From Streptomyces sp. WAC08241 (GTDB lineage: Bacteria > Actinomycetota > Actinomycetes > Streptomycetales > Streptomycetaceae): 64,000 nucleotides of DNA. How positions within the stretch are numbered: the first letter of the stretch is position 1; each line of letters starts with the position of its first letter. The stretch spans positions 682,001 to 746,000 of the forward strand of contig CP042279.1 of NCBI GenBank assembly GCA_007858575.1. The letters are read 5' to 3'. Positions 63,661-64,000 of the stretch are shown here, one piece after another. A program made the translations under genes and the position numbers. The notes beneath the pieces were generated by a model. It was given only the letters and a program-made list of their open reading frames with translations, was not told the DNA's origin and ran no database searches.

Positions 63661-64000
63661 ATGAGCAGGGGAACGCGGGGCGGCGACGCCCACGAGGACG
63701 GGACGGGCGGGGACGGGGCACGGGGCGGTACGGCTCCGGGCGGCGCGGCTTCGGGCGGCGCGGCTTCGAATGGTGCGGCTTCGAACGGTGCCGTGTCCGG
63801 GGTGGGCCGGTGGTCGGAGGCGGTCCGGTGGCTGGAGACGGTCCGGTGGCCGGAGGCGGCCCCGCGGTCTCCGGAGCCCGTGGTGGTCGGGGCGCTTCCG
63901 GTGGGGCCGGAGCCCCCGCCCCCACCTCTCCCACCGCGTCCCCGACCTCGGCGCGCTCGAACTGCTCCTCGCCGTCGCCCGGCACGGCAGCCTCGGCGCC
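63661..64000 (+). CDS. LysR-family regulator, N-terminal fragment
   Basis: The gene is cut by the window edge. ATG 63661 gives a Gly/Ala/Ser-rich start with repeats (GGAASGGAASNGAASNGAVS), then Pro-rich sequence. After an indel, the frame carries VPDLGALELLLAVARHGSLG, the beginning of a LysR HTH. Either the protein has a ~90-residue unusual extension or the true start lies later, close to VPDL. It should regulate the divergent TDT gene. Confidence 0.65.
   Translation, partial: MSRGTRGGDAHEDGTGGDGARGGTAPGGAASGGAASNGAASNGAVSGVGRWSEAVRWLETVRWPEAAPRSPEPVVVGALPVGPEPPPPPLPPRPRPRRARTAPRRRPARQPRR

Overview
The window is chromosomal DNA of a Streptomyces-like actinomycete. GC is very high, GTG and TTG starts are common, and the gene content is diagnostic: a mycothiol ligase (mshC), the Pup-proteasome system, a gylR-glpFKD glycerol operon, a tatA-tatC pair and F420-type oxidoreductases. 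From memory the gene order follows the mshC-to-helY core of Streptomyces coelicolor (roughly the SCO16xx genes). No rRNA, tRNA, IS element, prophage or CRISPR array was seen.

Layout. 1-2431: a truncated RecD/HhH-type ATPase and an aldo/keto reductase (minus). 2561-8062: F420-type oxidoreductase, ferritin-like protein, CorA transporter, then phosphatase, DUF3090 and SCO1664-family kinase-like genes leading to mshC (8267-9492). 9607-12707: a large secreted GH31 glycosidase that looks inserted. 12773-20266 (minus): PAC2 protein, LLM oxidoreductase, and the glycerol regulon gylR-glpF-glpK-glpD. 20509-28572: metH, a HAD phosphatase and two orphan peptide-binding lipoproteins. 28641-33701: response regulator, RecB-like nuclease, site-2 protease, TrmI, a secreted protein and a ferredoxin.

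33944-47195 is the protein-turnover centre: arc (ATPase), dop, pup, prcB, prcA, an embedded lacI-type/MFS pair, pafA, two FKBP isomerases, and pafB-pafC. PafA ligates Pup to targets, ARC unfolds them into the PrcAB chamber, Dop recycles Pup, and PafBC are WYL-type DNA-damage transcription factors. Then come two small proteins, tatA-tatC and the helY helicase (to 52207).

52388-64000 is more accessory: a P450, a MerR/membrane-protein divergent pair with a strong operator, an iron-box-controlled siderophore-interacting protein, a 5'-3' exonuclease, a glycine-betaine-type ABC transporter behind a long leader, an XRE-cupin regulator, a metal-receptor-like protein, a TDT-family transporter and the start of a LysR regulator.

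A dominant property of the record is its quality. Most genes, including conserved housekeeping ones, are split by one-base indels, mostly deletions in short G/C runs. I treat these as sequence errors and give each gene its full inferred span across the frameshifts; listed shift positions are approximate. Stretches of about 300 bases or more without a gene (3610-3926, 24904-25342, 32503-32809) are described as features.
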